A stretch of DNA of 64,000 nt, from contig NZ_JAKWJU010000002.1 in assembly GCF_022524345.1 (NCBI RefSeq), positions 1,736,001 through 1,800,000 on the forward strand, given 5' to 3'. Each line of letters opens with the position of its first letter. The stretch's first letter is position 1. The DNA comes from Streptomyces marispadix (GTDB taxonomy: Bacteria; Actinomycetota; Actinomycetes; Streptomycetales; Streptomycetaceae). The notes under the pieces were generated by a model. That model was not told the origin of the DNA. It saw only the letters and a program-made list of their open reading frames with translations, and did no database searches. A program made the position numbers and the translations under genes. Of the stretch, positions 35,629-44,963 are shown piece after piece.

Positions 35629-36336
35629 TCAGACGCCCATGCCGACCGAGGACTTGCGGGTGGAGACGATCTGGTCGATCAGCCCGTACTCGAGGGACTC
35701 CTCGGCGGTGAGGATCTTGTCACGCTCAATGTCGTCACGGATCTGCTCGATCTCCTTCGTGGAGTGCTTCGCGAGCATCTCCTCGAGCTGGACGCGCATC
35801 CGCTGGATCTCGTTCGCGGCGATCTCCAGGTCGGAGACCTGGCCGCGGCCCGTCTCGCTGTAGGGCTGGTGGATCAGGATGCGGGCGTTGGGCAGCGCCA
35901 TCCGCTTGCCGGGGGTGCCGGCGGCGAGCAGCACCGCGGCGGCCGAGGCCGCCTGCCCCATGCAGACCGTCTGGATGTCCGGCTTGACGAACTGCATGGT
36001 GTCGTAGATCGCAGTGAGCGCCGTGAACGAGCCGCCGGGGCTGTTGATGTAGAGCGAGATGTCCCGGTCCGGGTCCATCGACTCCAGGCACAGGAGCTGC
36101 GCCATGATGTCGTTGGCCGAGGCGTCGTCGATCTGGACGCCGAGGAAGATCACACGCTCCTCGAAGAGCTTCGCGTACGGGTCGTACTCACGCACACCCT
36201 GGGAGGTGCGCTCGACGAAGCGCGGAACGATGTAGCGGGAGTCGGGCCGCGGGCCCGTGAACTGTCCCTCGGAGGAGTACGTGCTCTCCTCGCCGCGGAG
36301 GCCGCCGGAGGCGGGGAGTCCGGAAAGATTGGTCAT
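35629..36336 (-). CDS. clpP2: ATP-dependent Clp protease proteolytic subunit ClpP2
   Basis: 235 residues from the ATG at 36336. The Ser-His-Asp set is visible: Ser in [13 protein letters not shown] (~129), His in [11 protein letters not shown] (~156) and Asp in RDDIERD near 200. [19 protein letters not shown] is the oxyanion/substrate-strand motif. A ~40-residue leader ([20 protein letters not shown]) precedes the core and is removed or disordered in relatives. It forms mixed tetradecamers with ClpP1. The 82-bp gap to clpP1 fits a bicistronic unit. Confidence 0.97.
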   Translation of the reverse strand: MTNLSGLPASGGLRGEESTYSSEGQFTGPRPDSRYIVPRFVERTSQGVREYDPYAKLFEERVIFLGVQIDDASANDIMAQLLCLESMDPDRDISLYINSPGGSFTALTAIYDTMQFVKPDIQTVCMGQAASAAAVLLAAGTPGKRMALPNARILIHQPYSETGRGQVSDLEIAANEIQRMRVQLEEMLAKHSTKEIEQIRDDIERDKILTAEESLEYGLIDQIVSTRKSSVGMGV

Positions 36337-36418
36337 CGGAGCCTTCTCCTGGTGATGGGCTGACTGCGGTCGGTGCGCTGCTGCGGAGCCTGAGCCTGCT
36401 GCTGTCCTGCGGCGCGGC

Positions 36419-37033
36419 TCACGCGCCCGTACCGCCGCCTCCCGGAAGCTGTGCCGCCCTGCCGTACACCTCGTCGATCAGGCCGTACTCCTTGGCCTCC
36501 TGAGCGGAGAACCAGCGGTCGCGGTCGGCGTCACGGGTCCACTGCTCGACGGTCTGGCCGGTGTGCTGGGCAGAGAGTTCCGCCATCTTCTTCTTCGTAC
36601 GCAGGAGCTGCTCGGCGTGGATCTTGATGTCCGAGGCGGAGCCCGCGAGGCCGGCCGAAGGCTGGTGGATCAGGATGTCCGCGTTGGGCAGCGCGAAGCG
36701 CTTGCCGCGGGTGCCGGCGCTCAGCAGGAACTGGCCCATCGAGGCGGCGAGGCCCATCGCGATGGTGACCACGTCGTTCTTGATGTACTGCATGGTGTCG
36801 TAGATCGCCATGCCGGCCTGGATCGAGCCGCCGGGACTGTTGATGTAAAGGAAGATGTCCTTGTCCGGGTCGGCCGCCAGGAGCAGCAACTGAGCGGTGA
36901 TCTGGTTGGCGATCTCGTCGTCGACGGGCTGGCCGAGGAAGATGATCCGCTCGTTGAGCAGCCGGTTGTAGACCTGGTCGCCGAGGCCACCACCAAGGTG
37001 CTCACCGGCGGCCGAAGGCATCGGAAGCGTCAC
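36419..37033 (-). CDS. clpP1: ATP-dependent Clp protease proteolytic subunit ClpP1
   Basis: 204 residues from a GTG at 37033 ([16 protein letters not shown]), which aligns with other Streptomyces ClpP1 and has AGGTGG upstream; an upstream in-frame ATG at 37096 lies next to the -10 candidate. The active site is complete: Ser in [14 protein letters not shown] (~100), His in [11 protein letters not shown] (~122), Asp in RDADRDRW (~171). [11 protein letters not shown] is also present. It is the promoter-proximal gene of clpP1-clpP2. A ClgR-like box lies upstream. Confidence 0.97.
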   Translation of the reverse strand: MTLPMPSAAGEHLGGGLGDQVYNRLLNERIIFLGQPVDDEIANQITAQLLLLAADPDKDIFLYINSPGGSIQAGMAIYDTMQYIKNDVVTIAMGLAASMGQFLLSAGTRGKRFALPNADILIHQPSAGLAGSASDIKIHAEQLLRTKKKMAELSAQHTGQTVEQWTRDADRDRWFSAQEAKEYGLIDEVYGRAAQLPGGGGTGA

Positions 37034-37101
37034 GTGTCCACCTGCTCGTGTCCGGACGGTAGCCGAAGGCGTGCCGTCTCTGGGGTCTTCATGCACTTGG
37101 G

Positions 37102-37159
37102 ACCCTAACGCGCGGCACGGGCGCCGCCATCCCGCATCGGGAGCTGTTCGCTGTCAGCG
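37102..37159 (-). promoter_or_regulatory. clpP1 promoter region with a ClgR-like box
   Basis: A -10-like TAGGGT (complement of 37102-37107) lies 69 bp before the clpP1 GTG. About 45 bp further upstream is GTTCGC-TGTCA-GCG (37146-37159, plus strand), which fits the GTTCGC-N5-GCG pattern reported for ClgR, the activator of clp genes in Streptomyces. Position upstream of the promoter is consistent with activation. Confidence 0.6.
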
Positions 37160-37177
37160 CAGGTCCCATGCGCCCTC

Positions 37178-37229
37178 TGAGCGCTACGGGCCCGCGCCGC
37201 CGTAGCGGTACGCGGGCCCGTAGCGCTCA
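37178..37229 (-). terminator. Hairpin downstream of tig
   Basis: TGAGCGCTACGGGCCCGCG (37178-37196) pairs perfectly with its reverse complement at 37211-37229, a 19-bp stem with a 14-nt loop. It separates tig from the clpP1 promoter. Confidence 0.9.
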
Positions 37230-37291
37230 CCGGACCTACGGCCGGATCGTTGCTGTGAGGGCGCGTAGAGGAGCGAAGGGGCGTGCGGAGG

Positions 37292-38749
37292 TCAGCCCTC
37301 CGACTTCTTCTCCTGCTCCTCGTCGCCGTCGTCGGCCTTGGCCTCGGCGGTCTCGGTCTCCGCAGCCTCGGAGGACTCGGCCTCGGAGGACTCGGTCTCG
37401 GAAGACTCGGCCTCGACGGTCTCCGCGGTCTCGTCCTCCTCGTCGTCGAGGTCGACGACCTCGCCGTTGGAGTCCTTGACCGTGGCCTTCTCCACGACGG
37501 TGGCCAGGGCCTTGCCGCGCGCCACCTCGCCCACGAGCATCGGCACCTGCCCGCCCTCTACGACGGCCTGCGCGAACTGGTCGGGGCTCATGCCGGAGGA
37601 CTGCGCACGGCGCATCAGGTGCTCCGTCAGCTCTTCCTGGCTGACGTTGAGCTTCTCCTCGCTGACCAGCTCGTCGAGGACGAACTGGGTGCGGATGCCC
37701 TTCTCCGCCTGCTCCTTCAGCTCGCTGTCGAAGTCCTCCTCGGACTTGTCCTGCATCTGAAGGTAGGTGGCCAGGTCGAGGCCCATCTGGGCGAGCTGGT
37801 TGTTGACGAGGTTGTTCTTACGGGTGGCGACCTCGTCGGCGAGCAGCTTGTCCGGTACGGGGACCTCGACGAGCTCCAGGAAGGCGTCGAGCACCTTCTC
37901 CTGGGCCTCGGTGGCCTGCTCGTACTTCTTCTGCTGCCCGAGACGCTTGCGGCTGTCCTCGCGCAGCTCCTCAAGGGTGTCGAACTCGCTGGCGAGCTGG
38001 GCGAAGTCGTCGTCCAGCTCGGGCAGTTCACGCGAGGAGACCGTCTGGACCTTCACCGAGACCTCGGCCTCCTTGCCGGCGGCCGAGCCGCCCTTCAGCT
38101 CGGAGGTGAAGGTGGCGGTGCCGCCGGCCTCGAGACCGGTGACGGCCTCGTCGATGCCTTCGAGCAGCTCGCCCGAGCCGATCGTGTAGTCGACGCCTTC
38201 CGCGACGCCGTCCTCCAGGACCTCGCCGTCGACCTTGGCCTCCAGGTCGACCTTGACCACGTCGCCCTCGGCTGCGGCACGCTCGACGACCGTGGTGGAG
38301 GCGAAGCGCTCACGGAGCTGCTCCACGGCCTTGTCCACGTCCTCGTCGGAGACCTCGGCGGCCTCGACCTCGACCTCGATTCCCGAGTAGTCGGGAATGG
38401 TGATCTCGGGACGGATGTCGACCTCGGCGGTGAAGGACAGCAGCTCGTTGTCCTTCAGGTCCGTGATGTCGACCTCGGGCTGGCCCAGAGGGTTCAGCTC
38501 GCCCTCCTCGACGGCCGACTGGTAGAGCTTCGGAAGCGCGTCGTTGACCGCCTCCTCCAGCACCGCGCCGCGTCCGAACCGCTGGTCGATCACCCGGGCC
38601 GGGATCTTGCCCTTGCGGAAACCGGGGACGGTGACCTGCTGGTTGATCTTCTTGTACGCCGCGTCGAGGCTGTCCTTGAGCTCCTCGAAGGGCACCTCGA
38701 CTGTGAGCCGAACCCGGGTGGGGTTCAGGGTCTCCACGGCGCTCTTCAC
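37292..38749 (-). CDS. tig: Trigger factor, ribosome-associated chaperone and peptidyl-prolyl isomerase
   Basis: 485 residues from a GTG at 38749. The N-terminal ribosome-binding domain contains [16 protein letters not shown] (the GFRxGxxP signature, residues ~42-54). The PPIase domain follows at ~150-245 ([28 protein letters not shown]). The arms and C-terminal domain follow ([36 protein letters not shown]). A ~55-residue acidic Glu/Ser/Ala tail ([19 protein letters not shown]) ends the protein, as in other Streptomyces Tig. It binds nascent chains at the ribosome exit near L23. Its own terminator and the next promoter suggest separate control from clpP. Confidence 0.97.
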   Translation of the reverse strand: MKSAVETLNPTRVRLTVEVPFEELKDSLDAAYKKINQQVTVPGFRKGKIPARVIDQRFGRGAVLEEAVNDALPKLYQSAVEEGELNPLGQPEVDITDLKDNELLSFTAEVDIRPEITIPDYSGIEVEVEAAEVSDEDVDKAVEQLRERFASTTVVERAAAEGDVVKVDLEAKVDGEVLEDGVAEGVDYTIGSGELLEGIDEAVTGLEAGGTATFTSELKGGSAAGKEAEVSVKVQTVSSRELPELDDDFAQLASEFDTLEELREDSRKRLGQQKKYEQATEAQEKVLDAFLELVEVPVPDKLLADEVATRKNNLVNNQLAQMGLDLATYLQMQDKSEEDFDSELKEQAEKGIRTQFVLDELVSEEKLNVSQEELTEHLMRRAQSSGMSPDQFAQAVVEGGQVPMLVGEVARGKALATVVEKATVKDSNGEVVDLDDEEDETAETVEAESSETESSEAESSEAAETETAEAKADDGDEEQEKKSEG

Positions 38750-38860
38750 GGTCGGTCTCCTTGGGGCTGACTTCTGGGGAATTCACGCTTTGCCGGGCGC
38801 CCCGCAAACGGCTCGGAATCCGGACACGACGCAGGCACGCGCGTCTTGCATAGTACGTGG

Positions 38861-38934
38861 TCGGGGTGGCCGGATTCGAACCGACGACCTTCCGCTCCCA
38901 AAGCGGACGCGCTACCAAGCTGCGCCACACCCCG
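38861..38934 (-). tRNA. tRNA-Pro (TGG anticodon)
   Basis: The minus strand folds into a complete 74-nt cloverleaf: acceptor CGGGGTG/CACCCCG plus discriminator A, D-arm GCGC-AGCTTGGTA-GCGC, anticodon arm TCCGC-TTTGGGA-GCGGA with TGG, and T-arm GTCGG-TTCGAAT-CCGGC. CCA is not encoded. Confidence 0.97.
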
Positions 38935-39716
38935 TCGGTGCGACACGTAGAGTACATCGACTTCCACGCGGTCAGTCCGGGTATCAAGTCAGGCCCAGGT
39001 CAACACGGGTAACCGCGCTGAGGTGCGCTTACGGGGGCGTATCGGGGGGCGCGACCGGGGCCCGCCCCGCCTTTCACGCCCGGTGCGCGGCCCGGCACCT
39101 CGCGGCGCGGTGACGGGAGGTCCCGCAAGGCCCGTCGCTCGCCCTCCCCGCCGAGCGGCCGTGGAGGAACTGCCCGCGTCCTACGGGCACTTGGCGTCGC
39201 CTCGTGCTTTTGCGTGAAGGGCGGTTCGCGTGAGGTGCCGGCTGCGCGTGGGACGTGGGAGGGGCCGGTGAGCCGGCACCGGGAGGGCTCCGGCCCCGCT
39301 GCCTACGGCCCCCGGTGGGCGCGTTCGCCGTACGCACGCGTCAACTGGGCGTCCCCGCAAGGAAGATGCCGGTCCGTGTCCGTCAGCTCTGTGTCTGCCA
39401 GCGTCGGACAGTGCCGGTCAGTGGCATGCCGGTCGCTCCCGGTCGCCGCCGCCGGACCTGCGCCGCAGGCGGGGGACCCTGCACCCCGGGCAGGGGTCTG
39501 CGGGGATCGTCCTCCTCGTCGCCCACGAGCGGCCTCGGCGACCCGTCCTCGCAGGTCGCGGTCTGTTCGATCTCTTCGGCAGCAGGTCAGAATAGTGTGC
39601 CGCTCCGACATGGACTACGATGCAGTCCGTGCCGCTCCGACGGGCGTCCGATGCAGGTCCCGGAAAGCCGTGATCATGCAGGAGAGTCGTCATCAGGCGT
39701 ACGGGGCGGGGCAGTT
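38935..39716. other. Intergenic region between tRNA-Pro and tRNA-Gly, no convincing gene
   Basis: About 780 bp. Open frames exist on both strands but their products are Arg/Pro/Gly-rich and have no ribosome binding site or family likeness. GCCGGTC recurs several times near 39,367-39,440. A TAGTGT near 39,594 could be the -10 box for tRNA-Gly. I see no inverted repeat or att-like duplication of the tRNA ends. Confidence 0.6.
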
Positions 39717-39787
39717 GCGGGCGTAGCTCAATGGTAGAGCCCTGGTCTTCCAAACCAGCTACGCGGGTTCGATTCCCGTCGCCCGCT
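39717..39787 (+). tRNA. tRNA-Gly (TCC anticodon)
   Basis: A 71-nt cloverleaf: acceptor GCGGGCG/CGCCCGC, D-arm GCTC-AATGGTA-GAGC, anticodon arm CTGGT-CTTCCAA-ACCAG with TCC, T-arm CGGGT-TCGATTC-CCGTC region, discriminator T. No encoded CCA. A perfect hairpin follows 10 bp later. Confidence 0.96.
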
Positions 39788-39796
39788 CGGCGATCA

Positions 39797-39830
39797 CGAA
39801 GGGCCGGCCCCCACCGGGGCCGGCCCTTCG
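39797..39830. terminator. Hairpin after tRNA-Gly
   Basis: CGAAGGGCCGGCCCC (39797-39811) and GGGGCCGGCCCTTCG (39816-39830) form a perfect 15-bp stem with a 4-nt loop. It can serve tRNA-Gly on plus and the small membrane protein gene on minus. Confidence 0.9.
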
Positions 39831-39903
39831 GCGTGCGACAGCGGCGCCGGTGCTGCCGCCGAGGGGCGGGACGGCGCCGCCGCGCACCGGAAGCTGATGC
39901 GCG

Positions 39904-40098
39904 CTAGAAGCTGATCTGATTGATCATGTCCGCCAGCGAGTTCATGAACCTGTTCACGGACGGCGCGATGTCGGTCGAGGCCAGGAAGAACCCGAAGAGC
40001 ACCGCAACGATCGCGGGCCCCGCCTTTATCGATCCACCCCTGATCATCACCACCAGGATGACTGCCAACAGCAGCACCACAGACAGTGAAATGGCCAC
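39904..40098 (-). CDS. Small conserved membrane protein (64 residues)
   Basis: Starts MAISLSVVLLLAVILVVMIR, a first helix, followed by a GGSIKAG turn and a second hydrophobic stretch (PAIVAVLFGFFLASTDIAPS), ending VNRFMNSLADMINQISF. This hairpin of two helices with 'KAGPAIVAVLFGFFLAST' resembles small membrane proteins common in Streptomyces chromosomes and plasmids, some near conjugation genes. No transfer gene is seen nearby. Function is unknown. The start is supported by family-like length and by hydrophobicity beginning at residue 2. Confidence 0.75.
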   Translation of the reverse strand: MAISLSVVLLLAVILVVMIRGGSIKAGPAIVAVLFGFFLASTDIAPSVNRFMNSLADMINQISF

Positions 40099-40737
40099 AA
40101 CTGATCACACCCTTGCCCGTCGGAAAGCCTCAGCGGCCGAGGGGCCCGTCGCCACCACTCCCCCCGCCGCGGACCATCGTGCCACCAAGTCGTGTGCACG
40201 TGGAGATGGGTGACGAATCGTCGGCGCCGTTGGACCTTCCCCGGTCGTTGCCGTTCTCCCCAGCCTGCACACCCTCTACACGCTCCGGACACAGTCGTGA
40301 CGCATCTCCCACCGGGCGGCGGGGCGTAATACGTACGGTAATTCGGGACGCTACGGGCCGATCAATGCGCTGCGCAGCGATAATGCAACATGTGCAAGAG
40401 GGACGCGACTTCACCGGCGCGACTGCGGGGCTAATTGCCCCCGCATCGCCGGGTGTTGTGGACTCGATCACAGACCGTTTACGTAAACGGTCCTCCCTGG
40501 TGGCGAACAAGCCCCGATCCGGGGGCGATCCGGCCCCGTGCGCGCTGCCCGCGCGACCACCCGAGCCCTCTTTATGTCCTGGCATTACGGACATGTCATG
40601 GCAGAACGCACTGCCGTAGCAGCTCTGCCACAGGAAATCCAAGCCCGCGCAGGTGTGTCGAAAACTGTGCCGGGTAGGCGTGTTGGAATCTCGCCAAGAA
40701 TTTACGCCTCGCAGGTTTGACCACTAAGGTGCGACAG
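40099..40737. other. Long upstream region of the acyltransferase gene
   Basis: About 640 bp with lower GC content than average, especially around 40,320-40,480 and 40,560-40,740. It holds a perfect 20-bp palindrome (40473-40492) and a second inverted repeat, ATGTCC (40574-40579) with GGACAT (40589-40594). A 60-codon frame (40538-40720) is present but lacks family likeness. The region seems to be a control region rather than coding. Confidence 0.55.
40473..40492. promoter_or_regulatory. Perfect 20-bp palindrome, operator candidate
   Basis: GACCGTTTACGTAAACGGTC is its own reverse complement with no loop. A central-CG, GTTTAC/GTAAAC half-site pattern is reminiscent of LacI- or TetR-type operators. 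It lies 245 bp before the acyltransferase start. No regulator gene adjoins it, so the binding protein is unknown. Confidence 0.6.
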
Positions 40738-42084
40738 ATGTTGCACGCTGGTTATGAGCGGGCACCGCTCCCCCCGGTCCGCCAGGAGTCCCCCTCCGCG
40801 ACGTCCGACGCGTCGACGGAGCCGCTTACCAAGGTGAAGAAAAAGCCCGCCGACCAGCGGGACCCCTTTCTCGACAACGCGAAGTACCTCACGATCGTGC
40901 TCGTCGCGATCGGGCACGTATGGGATCCGCTGCGCGACGACAGCCGCATGGCCGGAGCCCTCTACTTCGTGCTGTACGCGTTCCACATGCCGGCGTTCAT
41001 CATCGTCTCCGGCTACCTCTCGCGCAGCTTCTCGGGCAAGCCCCGGCAGATCAAGCGGCTCGTCACCGGCGTGCTCGTGCCGTACGTGGTCTTCCAGACC
41101 GTCTACACGTTCTTCATGCGGTGGGCGAGCGACAACCCCGACCGCGAGTTCCACTACCAGGAGCCCGGCTTCGCCCTGTGGTTCCTGGTCGCGCTCTTCC
41201 TGTGGCGGCTGACGACGCCGCTGTGGAAGAGCATGCGCTGGCCGCTGCCGGTGGCCCTCGCGGTCGCGGTCGCCGCGGGCGTCACCCCGAGCATCAACAG
41301 CGACCTGAACCTGATGCGCGTCGCCGCGTTCCTGCCGTACTTCGTGCTGGGCCTCCAACTGCGGCCCGAGCACTTCCAGATCGTCACGCGCAGGAAGGTC
41401 CGGATGCTGGCGCTGCCGGTCTTCGCGGGCGCGCTGCTGTTCGCCTACTGGGCCGTGCCGCGGATGTCCAAGGGCTGGTTCCTGCACGACAAGGCCTCGC
41501 AGGACCTCGGGGCGCCGGCCTGGGTGGGCGGTGTGATGACGCTCGCCACCTTCGGCTGCGGGCTCGTGCTGACCGCGGCGTTCCTGGCGCTGGTGCCGCG
41601 CCGCCACATGTGGTTCACGAGCCTCGGCGCCGGGACGCTGTACGCGTATCTGCTGCACGTCTACCCGATCAAGATCTCGCGTGAGTTCGAGTGGTACGAC
41701 ATGGACTGGGTCGACCACCCCGCGAGCCGCGTCGCCATCACGTTGCTGGCCGCGGTGATGATGACCGTGCTGTGTACCTCGCCAATCCGCCGCATCTTCC
41801 GCTTCGTGATGGAGCCGAAGCTGGAGTGGTTCTTCAAGCGGGACGCGGGCGAGCAGGCACGGGCGCGTGAGAACGCTTCCGCTTCCGCCGCGCGTGCGCA
41901 CGGGAAGCAGGGGAGGCCGGCACCGGCCGGGCAGCCGGGCGCCGCCGCGGCTCCCGAGCGGACCGGCGCGGGCTCAGGGGCGTACCACCGCTCAGGCACG
42001 GCGTCGTACGAGTCCGGGCCGTACGAGTCGGGGTCGTACGAGTCGGCCTCACGAGGCGGCAGCGGCGGCAAGCACGCCAGGTAG
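40738..42084 (+). CDS. Membrane acyltransferase family 3 protein
   Basis: 448 residues from the ATG at 40738, with AAGGTG six bases upstream. About ten hydrophobic segments start at residue ~50. RDPFLDNAKYLTIVLVAIGH is the typical start of acyltransferase-3 proteins, where His in the first helix is catalytic in the family. FVLYAFHMPAFIIVSGYLSR and the C-terminal YAYLLHVYPIKI are also diagnostic. The family moves acyl groups from acyl-CoA or similar donors to sugars or cell-surface polymers. The last ~75 residues are a disordered tail with YESGPYESGSYES repeats, probably cytoplasmic. It probably has its own promoter in the long upstream region. Confidence 0.88.
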   Translation: MLHAGYERAPLPPVRQESPSATSDASTEPLTKVKKKPADQRDPFLDNAKYLTIVLVAIGHVWDPLRDDSRMAGALYFVLYAFHMPAFIIVSGYLSRSFSGKPRQIKRLVTGVLVPYVVFQTVYTFFMRWASDNPDREFHYQEPGFALWFLVALFLWRLTTPLWKSMRWPLPVALAVAVAAGVTPSINSDLNLMRVAAFLPYFVLGLQLRPEHFQIVTRRKVRMLALPVFAGALLFAYWAVPRMSKGWFLHDKASQDLGAPAWVGGVMTLATFGCGLVLTAAFLALVPRRHMWFTSLGAGTLYAYLLHVYPIKISREFEWYDMDWVDHPASRVAITLLAAVMMTVLCTSPIRRIFRFVMEPKLEWFFKRDAGEQARARENASASAARAHGKQGRPAPAGQPGAAAAPERTGAGSGAYHRSGTASYESGPYESGSYESASRGGSGGKHAR

Positions 42085-42166
42085 ACGACCGGGCAGAGAG
42101 CAACGCCGGACAAGAGCATCAGGCCGAGGGCAACCGGCCGAGAGCGCAGGCAAGGACCGAAGGCAG

Positions 42167-42222
42167 GCGGGAGGGGCGACCGGGAGCGTGCCGCGATGGG
42201 CGCCCCGGAACGCCCCTCCCGC
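42167..42222. terminator. Hairpin between acyltransferase and phosphatase genes
   Basis: GCGGGAGGGGCG (42167-42178) and CGCCCCTCCCGC (42211-42222) form a perfect 12-bp stem with a 32-nt loop, located between convergent genes. Confidence 0.55.
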
Positions 42223-42324
42223 TGTTTCCGTCCGTGATCGACGGTCACGTCCGTCCCCGTGCCGGTCGCACCGGTCCCGGGGACAGCGGCGAAGCCTGCG
42301 AAGTGCCCGGAGCCCGCGAAGGGT

Positions 42325-43482
42325 TCAGCCCCGGCAGAGCAGCAGCAGCGCACGGTCGTCGTTGACGTCCCGTGCCACGGTCTCTATGAGGTGCCAGGCG
42401 GCGCCGTGGAAGCCGGAGGCGACGTGCCGGTCGGCCTCGCCGGTGAGCCGGTCGATGCCGTCGGCCATCTCCCGCTCGGAGGTCTCGACGAGGCCGTCGG
42501 TGAAGAGCATCAGCACGTCGCCCTTGAGCAACGTCCCCTTCACCGGGTCGAACTGGGCGCCCTCGTACACGCCGAGCAGCGGCCCGTCGCCCGACTTCTC
42601 CTCCCACTTGCCGGTGCCCGCGCCCCTTTGGAGCGCGGGGACGTGTCCCGCCGAGAAGAGTTCGTAGTCGCCGCTGTCGAGGTCGAGTACGAGATGTACG
42701 GACGTGGCGAAGCCCTCGTCCCAGTCCTGGCGCAGCAGATAGCCGTTGGCGGCGGGCAGGAAGGCGTGCGGGGGCAGCGAGCCCAGCAGACCGCCGAAGG
42801 CGCCGGAGAGCAGCAGCGCACGCGAACCGGCGTCCATGCCCTTGCCCGACACGTCCGTCAGCACCACTTCGAGGGTCCGCTCGCCGGGCCCGGTGCGCGC
42901 CGCGACCACGAAGTCCCCGGAGAAGGACTGCCCGCCCGCCGGGCGCAGCGCCATCTCGCGGTGCCAGCCGCGCGGCAGCCTGGGCAGCTTGCTCTGTACG
43001 CGGATGCGTTCGCGGAGGTCGAAGAGCATGGTGCCGCCGCGACGCCACGGCACGCCCACGCGGCTGCGGAACTGTGCGACGAGCAGGCCCGACAGCCCGG
43101 CGGCGGCCACCACCAGGATGGTGCCGGGCGTGACCCGGCCCGCGCCGTCCTCGTACGGACCGAGCATCGCGGACTCGACGATGAGGGCGCCCGCGGCCGA
43201 CGCGTAGAGCGCGAGAAGGCTTGCGGGCCGCAGCAGCAGACCGCCCGCGATAAGCGGCATCACCAGCGCCTCGGGGGCGGCCCACAGCGGCATCACGACG
43301 GTCAGTACGGTCAGTGCCGGAATGGTGAGAAGCAGAGCGCTGAAGGCGAGCCAGTCGGAGACTCCGCCGCGGAAATAGTCGACGGCGGAGCGGCGCAGCC
43401 CTGTGCGAGCCCGGTGCAACGCTCTTCGCGTCTTGTGCAACCGGGCCCTCGAGGGTGTGAGGCTCGGACGTCGTACCGCCAT
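42325..43482 (-). CDS. PP2C/SpoIIE-type serine/threonine phosphatase with N-terminal membrane segments
   Basis: 385 residues from the ATG at 43482 (MAVRRPSLTPSRARLHK); a GTG at 43575 would add 31 residues. After a basic stretch, four hydrophobic segments (LAFSALLLTIPALTVLTVVM, PEALVMPLIAGGLLLRPASL, LLALYASAAGALIVESAML, TILVVAAAGLSGLLVAQF) form a membrane domain without a clear sensor fold. The SpoIIE domain follows: GGQSFSGDFVVAART, VVLTDVSGKGMDAGS (metal Asp, G-K-G), FSAGHVPAL and GDVLMLFTDGLVET. Such proteins dephosphorylate anti-anti-sigma factors or similar proteins. The partner is not encoded nearby. Confidence 0.88.
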   Translation of the reverse strand: MAVRRPSLTPSRARLHKTRRALHRARTGLRRSAVDYFRGGVSDWLAFSALLLTIPALTVLTVVMPLWAAPEALVMPLIAGGLLLRPASLLALYASAAGALIVESAMLGPYEDGAGRVTPGTILVVAAAGLSGLLVAQFRSRVGVPWRRGGTMLFDLRERIRVQSKLPRLPRGWHREMALRPAGGQSFSGDFVVAARTGPGERTLEVVLTDVSGKGMDAGSRALLLSGAFGGLLGSLPPHAFLPAANGYLLRQDWDEGFATSVHLVLDLDSGDYELFSAGHVPALQRGAGTGKWEEKSGDGPLLGVYEGAQFDPVKGTLLKGDVLMLFTDGLVETSEREMADGIDRLTGEADRHVASGFHGAAWHLIETVARDVNDDRALLLLCRG

Positions 43483-43630
43483 GCAGATGGACCTTATCCA
43501 GGCTTTGACCAGTGCGTCGATTCCGTTCACGACGTGCACGAACGACGGAACGTGCGTATGCACGTGCAGCAGCACGGTGAAGCACGGAAATACGTTCGCC
43601 GTTTCTCAAAACCCCTGCTAGAGAAGGCGC

Positions 43631-44869
43631 ATGGCAACAGAGTTGCGCATCCTGCGCCCCGGTGAATGGGACTTTTGGTACGACGGAATTCTTCGCGCTT
43701 TCGGTGCTGTGGGTGACAAGGAACGGGAGCTGCACCGGGAGTTGACCGAGGTCGGCCGCTCGCTCGGCGCCTGGGACGGTGACCGGCTCGTCGGCTCCGC
43801 GAGTCTGATCTCGTTCCGGATGACCGTGCCCGGTGGAGCGCTCGTATCCGCTGCGGGCCTGTCCATGGTGCATGTGGCGTCGACGCATCGGCGCCGCGGC
43901 ATCCTCCGCTCGATGATGCGGCGGCAGTTGGACGAGACGCGGGCCGCGGGCGCGGAGCCGCTGTCGGTGCTCACCGCCTCGGAACCGCACATCTACGGAC
44001 GATTCGGCTACGGCATGGCGACGCGGGAGCTCCACGCCGAGATCGACACCGGTCGCGTCGCCTTCGAACCGCCCCCGGAGTCGGAGGGGACACGGCTGCG
44101 CGTCGTCGACGACCCGGCGTCGGTGATGAAGGAGTGCGAGGCCGTCTACGCACGCCGGGTCCCGGAGCGGCCCGGAATGCTGGAACGTGCCCCCGGCTGG
44201 GAGCGGCGCCCGCTGCTGGACATCCCGGAGAAGCGGAACGGCGCGACGCCGCTGGCCTGCGTACTGGCGGAGGACGAGCACGGCGAGGTGCGCGGTTACG
44301 CCCGCTATTCGCTGAAGAACGGCTGGGACGAGGACGACGTGCCGAAGGGCAGCGTGCTGCTGCGGGATCTGGAGGCGCTGGACACCGCGGCCTACGGGGC
44401 GCTGTGGCGATTCCTGTGGGAGATCGATCTGATGCCGCTGCTGCGGGTGGAGGCCCGTCCGGTGGACGATCCATGGCTGCACATGACGGGCGACAGCGTC
44501 AGGCTGTGCCGCCCGCGCTGGCGGGACGGTCTGTTCCTGCGGCCTGTCGAGGTGGGGGCCGCGCTGGCGGCCCGCAGCTACAGCGCGCCCGTCGACGTGG
44601 TGCTGGAGGTCGAGGACGCCTTCTGCCCCTGGAACGCGGGGCGTTGGCGGCTGAGCGGCGACAGCACGGGCGCGACGTGTGAGCGTACCGGCGACGCGGC
44701 GGAACTCTCGCTGTCCGTACGGGAGTTGGGGGCCGCCTACCTCGGTGGCACGGCGCTGCGGGCGCTGGCCTCGGCGGGGCGGGTGCGGGAGCGGAGGAAG
44801 GGGGCGCTGGGCGCGGCCTCATGCGCCTTCTCCACGGATGTCGCGCCATGGCTGCCGCACGGCTTCTGA
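43631..44869 (+). CDS. Eis-like GNAT N-acetyltransferase
   Basis: 412 residues. The N-terminal GNAT domain shows LSMVHVASTHRRRGILRSMM (acetyl-CoA motif with R-R-R-G-I), followed by TASEPHIYGRFGYGMATRE where Tyr is the catalytic acid of Eis proteins. The protein ends in ...PWLPHGF, whose terminal carboxylate on Phe is the catalytic base in Eis. Length fits. Mycobacterial Eis acetylates aminoglycosides at several sites; other family members use other amines, so resistance here is unproven. It is divergently arranged to the phosphatase gene with a 148-bp gap. Confidence 0.88.
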   Translation: MATELRILRPGEWDFWYDGILRAFGAVGDKERELHRELTEVGRSLGAWDGDRLVGSASLISFRMTVPGGALVSAAGLSMVHVASTHRRRGILRSMMRRQLDETRAAGAEPLSVLTASEPHIYGRFGYGMATRELHAEIDTGRVAFEPPPESEGTRLRVVDDPASVMKECEAVYARRVPERPGMLERAPGWERRPLLDIPEKRNGATPLACVLAEDEHGEVRGYARYSLKNGWDEDDVPKGSVLLRDLEALDTAAYGALWRFLWEIDLMPLLRVEARPVDDPWLHMTGDSVRLCRPRWRDGLFLRPVEVGAALAARSYSAPVDVVLEVEDAFCPWNAGRWRLSGDSTGATCERTGDAAELSLSVRELGAAYLGGTALRALASAGRVRERRKGALGAASCAFSTDVAPWLPHGF

Positions 44870-44963
44870 CGGGAGGGGACGGGACGGCGATGGGGATTGC
44901 GGACGCGCCCGGGCCGGGCAGGGTCAGGCGGATGTCCGGTGGGGCGCACGCTGGATGTTCCGG

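Noticed and set aside
39367..39440. Recurring GCCGGTC motifs between the two tRNA genes
   Set aside because: Spacing is irregular and copies are few; in DNA of this GC content this may occur by chance.
38861..39787. tRNA genes as integration sites for a mobile element
   Set aside because: No integrase, no duplicated tRNA 3' end and no transfer genes within the window; only the nearby 64-residue protein resembles proteins found in plasmids.
40538..40720. Short open frame (MRAARATTRALFMSWHYG...) before the acyltransferase gene
   Set aside because: No ribosome binding site or family likeness. It covers the second inverted repeat and reads as control DNA. A leader peptide cannot be excluded.
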